From Acidobacteriota bacterium (GTDB taxonomy: Bacteria; Acidobacteriota; Vicinamibacteria; Vicinamibacterales; CAVVIG01): DNA of 6,386 bases. Position numbers and translations under genes: made by a program. The stretch is taken from the NCBI GenBank assembly GCA_003222455.1, contig QHWF01000269.1, forward strand, positions 1-6,386, given 5' to 3'. Within the stretch, counting starts at the first letter, position 1; the number at the start of each line of letters is the position of its first letter. Under the pieces are notes generated by a model, which was not told where the DNA came from, searched no databases, and was given only the letters and a program-made list of their open reading frames with translations. Shown here one piece after another: positions 4,564 through 6,386 of the stretch.

Positions 4564-6386
4564 ATGGCCGCCCAACTGCTCGTCGGCATCGATGTCGGAT
4601 CGACCACGGTCAAGGCTGTCGCCGTGGATCCAGCCACCGACCGGATGATCTGGTCGGACTACCAGCGTCACGAAACCAAGCAGCCGGAGAAGACACTCGA
4701 GTTTCTCGGCCGGCTCGAAGCGGACCTCCAGATCGGGGCGGGCAACTGCCGGATGTTCATCACCGGATCGGGCGGCAGCAATCTCGCCCCGCTGATGGGC
4801 GCGAAGTTCGTCCAGGAGGTGACGGCCGTCTCGCTGGCGGTCGAAAAAATGCATCCGGAAGTGCACTCGGTGATCGAGCTGGGCGGTCAGGACGCCAAGA
4901 TCATCGTCTTCAAACCGGATCCGGAGACCGGCCGGAAAAAGAAGATCCCGTCGATGAACGACAAGTGCGCCGGGGGCACCGGTGCCGTGATCGACAAGAT
5001 CAACGCCAAACTCAAAATCCCTGCCGTGGAGTTGGGCAATCAGGGATACCTGGGCGTCAAACTCCACAAGGTGGCGGGCAAGTGTGGTGTGTTCGCCGAG
5101 ACGGACATCAATGGTCTGCAGAAAGAAGGCACGCCGTCCGACGAGCTGATGGCGTCGCTGTTCGACGCGATCGTCCTGCAGAACCTGACCGTGCTCACGC
5201 GCGGTCACACGCTGCGGCCGCACGTCCTGCTGCTTGGCGGGCCGAACACGTTCATCCGCGGCATGCGCGAGGCGTGGCAGCACAACATTCCCAAGATGTG
5301 GGCCGAACGCGGGGTGGAAATCCCCGAGGGCGAATCGCCGGCCACGCTCATCAAGACGCCGGAGAACGCGCAGTACTTCGCGGCCCTCGGCGCGATCGAA
5401 TTCGGCAAGGACGAAGACGAATCGGTCGGCCGGTATCTCGGCGCGTCAGCGCTCGAGCGCTACATCAATGTGGGTCGGCTGGAAGAGAAGGCGGCAGCCG
5501 GCGGGCGCGGTCTGAGCGCCACGGCGGAAGAGCTCGAGGCCTTCAAGAGTCATTACACGCCCAAGCGGTTCACGCCGGCAACATTTTCCGCCGGCGATCA
5601 GGTGGCGGCGTTCGTCGGCCTCGATGGCGGGTCCACCTCCACCAAGGGCGTGCTGCTGTCGACCGACGGCGACGTGCTGTGCAAGGCCTATCAGCTCTCG
5701 AAAGGAAATCCCATCCAGGACACGATCGACATCTTCGACGAGCTGCGCGAACAGGTCGAATCGCAGGGGGCGACGCTCGAAGTGCTCGGCGTGGGCACGA
5801 CCGGATACGCGAAGGACGTTCTGAAGGACGTGCTGGCGGCCGACGCCGCACTCGTCGAGACGGTGGCTCATACCGAGTCGGCGGTCAAGTACTACCAGGA
5901 TCCCCACGTCATCGTCGATGTCGGCGGCCAGGACATCAAACTCATCGTCCTGACGGAGGGGCGGGTCAAGGACTTCAAGCTGAACACGCAGTGCTCGGCG
6001 GGCAACGGCTACTTCCTGCAATCGACCGCCGAGACGTTCGGGATTCCGATCAAGGAATTCGCGGATCGCGCGTTCACGGCAACCGCGATGCCGATGTTCG
6101 GGTACGGCTGCGCCGTCTTCATGCAGTCGGACATCGTCAACTTCCAGCGGCAGGGATGGGCGCCAGAGGAAATCCTGGCCGGTCTGGCGGCGGTTCTCCC
6201 GAAGAACATCTTCCTGTACGTCGCGAGTATTCCGAATCTGGCGAAGCTCGGCACGCGGTTCGTTCTGCAGGGCGGGACGCAACACAACCTGGCGGCGGTG
6301 AAGGCCGAAGTGGACTTCATCCGGTCGAATTTCCGCGGATCGGAGGTCGAGCCGGAAATCATCGTGCACGAACACTGCGGCGAGTC
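4564..6386 (+). CDS. Tandem BadF/BadG/BcrA/BcrD (HgdC-type) ATPase, CoA-dehydratase activase, 3' end missing
   Basis: The frame is open for 607 codons to the right edge. Two ASKHA ATPase modules are visible. Module 1 (about 5-280) has phosphate-1 motif GIDVGSTTVK (8-17), LGGQDAKII (106-114), MNDKCAGGTG (131-140) and AGKCGVFAET (171-180). Module 2 (about 348-607 and beyond) has GLDGGSTSTK (352-361), DVGGQDIKLI (452-461), LNTQCSAGNG (473-482) and GYGCAVFMQS (513-522). Cys135/Cys174 and Cys477/Cys516 match the two cysteines per subunit that hold the shared [4Fe-4S] cluster of the HgdC dimer, so this chain may form the ATPase as an intramolecular pseudo-dimer. In the known family, ATP hydrolysis drives a low-potential electron onto a dehydratase or benzoyl-CoA reductase partner. 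Here the likely partner is the gene just upstream. A linker of about 70 charged residues (280-348) separates the modules. Homologous large proteins can carry further C-terminal domains, which would lie outside this window. Confidence 0.94.
   Translation, partial: MAAQLLVGIDVGSTTVKAVAVDPATDRMIWSDYQRHETKQPEKTLEFLGRLEADLQIGAGNCRMFITGSGGSNLAPLMGAKFVQEVTAVSLAVEKMHPEVHSVIELGGQDAKIIVFKPDPETGRKKKIPSMNDKCAGGTGAVIDKINAKLKIPAVELGNQGYLGVKLHKVAGKCGVFAETDINGLQKEGTPSDELMASLFDAIVLQNLTVLTRGHTLRPHVLLLGGPNTFIRGMREAWQHNIPKMWAERGVEIPEGESPATLIKTPENAQYFAALGAIEFGKDEDESVGRYLGASALERYINVGRLEEKAAAGGRGLSATAEELEAFKSHYTPKRFTPATFSAGDQVAAFVGLDGGSTSTKGVLLSTDGDVLCKAYQLSKGNPIQDTIDIFDELREQVESQGATLEVLGVGTTGYAKDVLKDVLAADAALVETVAHTESAVKYYQDPHVIVDVGGQDIKLIVLTEGRVKDFKLNTQCSAGNGYFLQSTAETFGIPIKEFADRAFTATAMPMFGYGCAVFMQSDIVNFQRQGWAPEEILAGLAAVLPKNIFLYVASIPNLAKLGTRFVLQGGTQHNLAAVKAEVDFIRSNFRGSEVEPEIIVHEHCGE

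Noticed and set aside
3114..4637. Long minus-strand open frame (507 codons) opposite the dehydratase-like gene
   Set aside because: It is antisense to a clearly recognisable protein, has no family motif, and is explained by G+C-rich codon third positions leaving the opposite frame free of stops.
4492..5283. Minus-strand open frame of 263 codons
   Set aside because: It lies opposite the ATPase gene with its confirmed ASKHA motifs; the translation is His/Arg/Asp-rich shadow-like sequence.
5446..6375. Minus-strand open frame of 309 codons
   Set aside because: Antisense shadow of the second ASKHA module; no recognisable domain.

Overview
The window is G+C-rich DNA from a bacterial chromosome, with codon third positions strongly favouring G or C. 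It holds two gene groups pointing away from each other. No rRNA, tRNA, CRISPR array, phage gene or transposase is visible. The gene mix, together with two kinds of small dispersed-looking repeat (a 9-nt CGCAAAGGN palindrome and a 14-nt GACTGACGACTGTC tandem), is reminiscent of Acidobacteriota, perhaps Vicinamibacteria-like. This taxonomic guess is inference from style only; no marker gene is present.

Left part, minus strand (read right to left): a patatin-like phospholipase/esterase (1012-1851) is followed 15 nt later by a Mut7-C RNase-domain protein with an N-terminal ubiquitin/ThiS-like domain and a C-terminal zinc ribbon (181-996). A small gene then starts at 104 and runs off the left edge. 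The patatin and Mut7-C genes probably share a transcript. A 14-nt tandem repeat and a 10-bp hairpin sit on their junction and encode the C-terminal tail of the patatin.

Middle (1852-2027): the divergent intergenic region carries a long imperfect palindrome, three 9-nt units facing three inverted 9-nt units.

Right part, plus strand: a cysteine-free helical protein of unknown function (2028-2555) is followed by a 147-bp gap containing a TGTCG-N7-CGACA inverted repeat. Next come a 618-aa iron-sulfur-type protein of the uncharacterised COG3581-like branch related to 2-hydroxyacyl-CoA dehydratase/activase systems (2703-4559), and, 4 nt further on, a large tandem BadF/BadG/BcrA/BcrD (HgdC-type) ATPase that runs off the right edge (4564-6386). 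The last two look translationally coupled and very likely form one ATP-driven low-potential electron-transfer machine: the ASKHA ATPase would donate electrons through a [4Fe-4S] cluster to the cysteine-rich partner. The substrate is unknown, because no CoA-transferase, dehydrogenase or other pathway gene is in view. This pair, with the orphan 175-aa gene upstream, is the most interesting part of the window.
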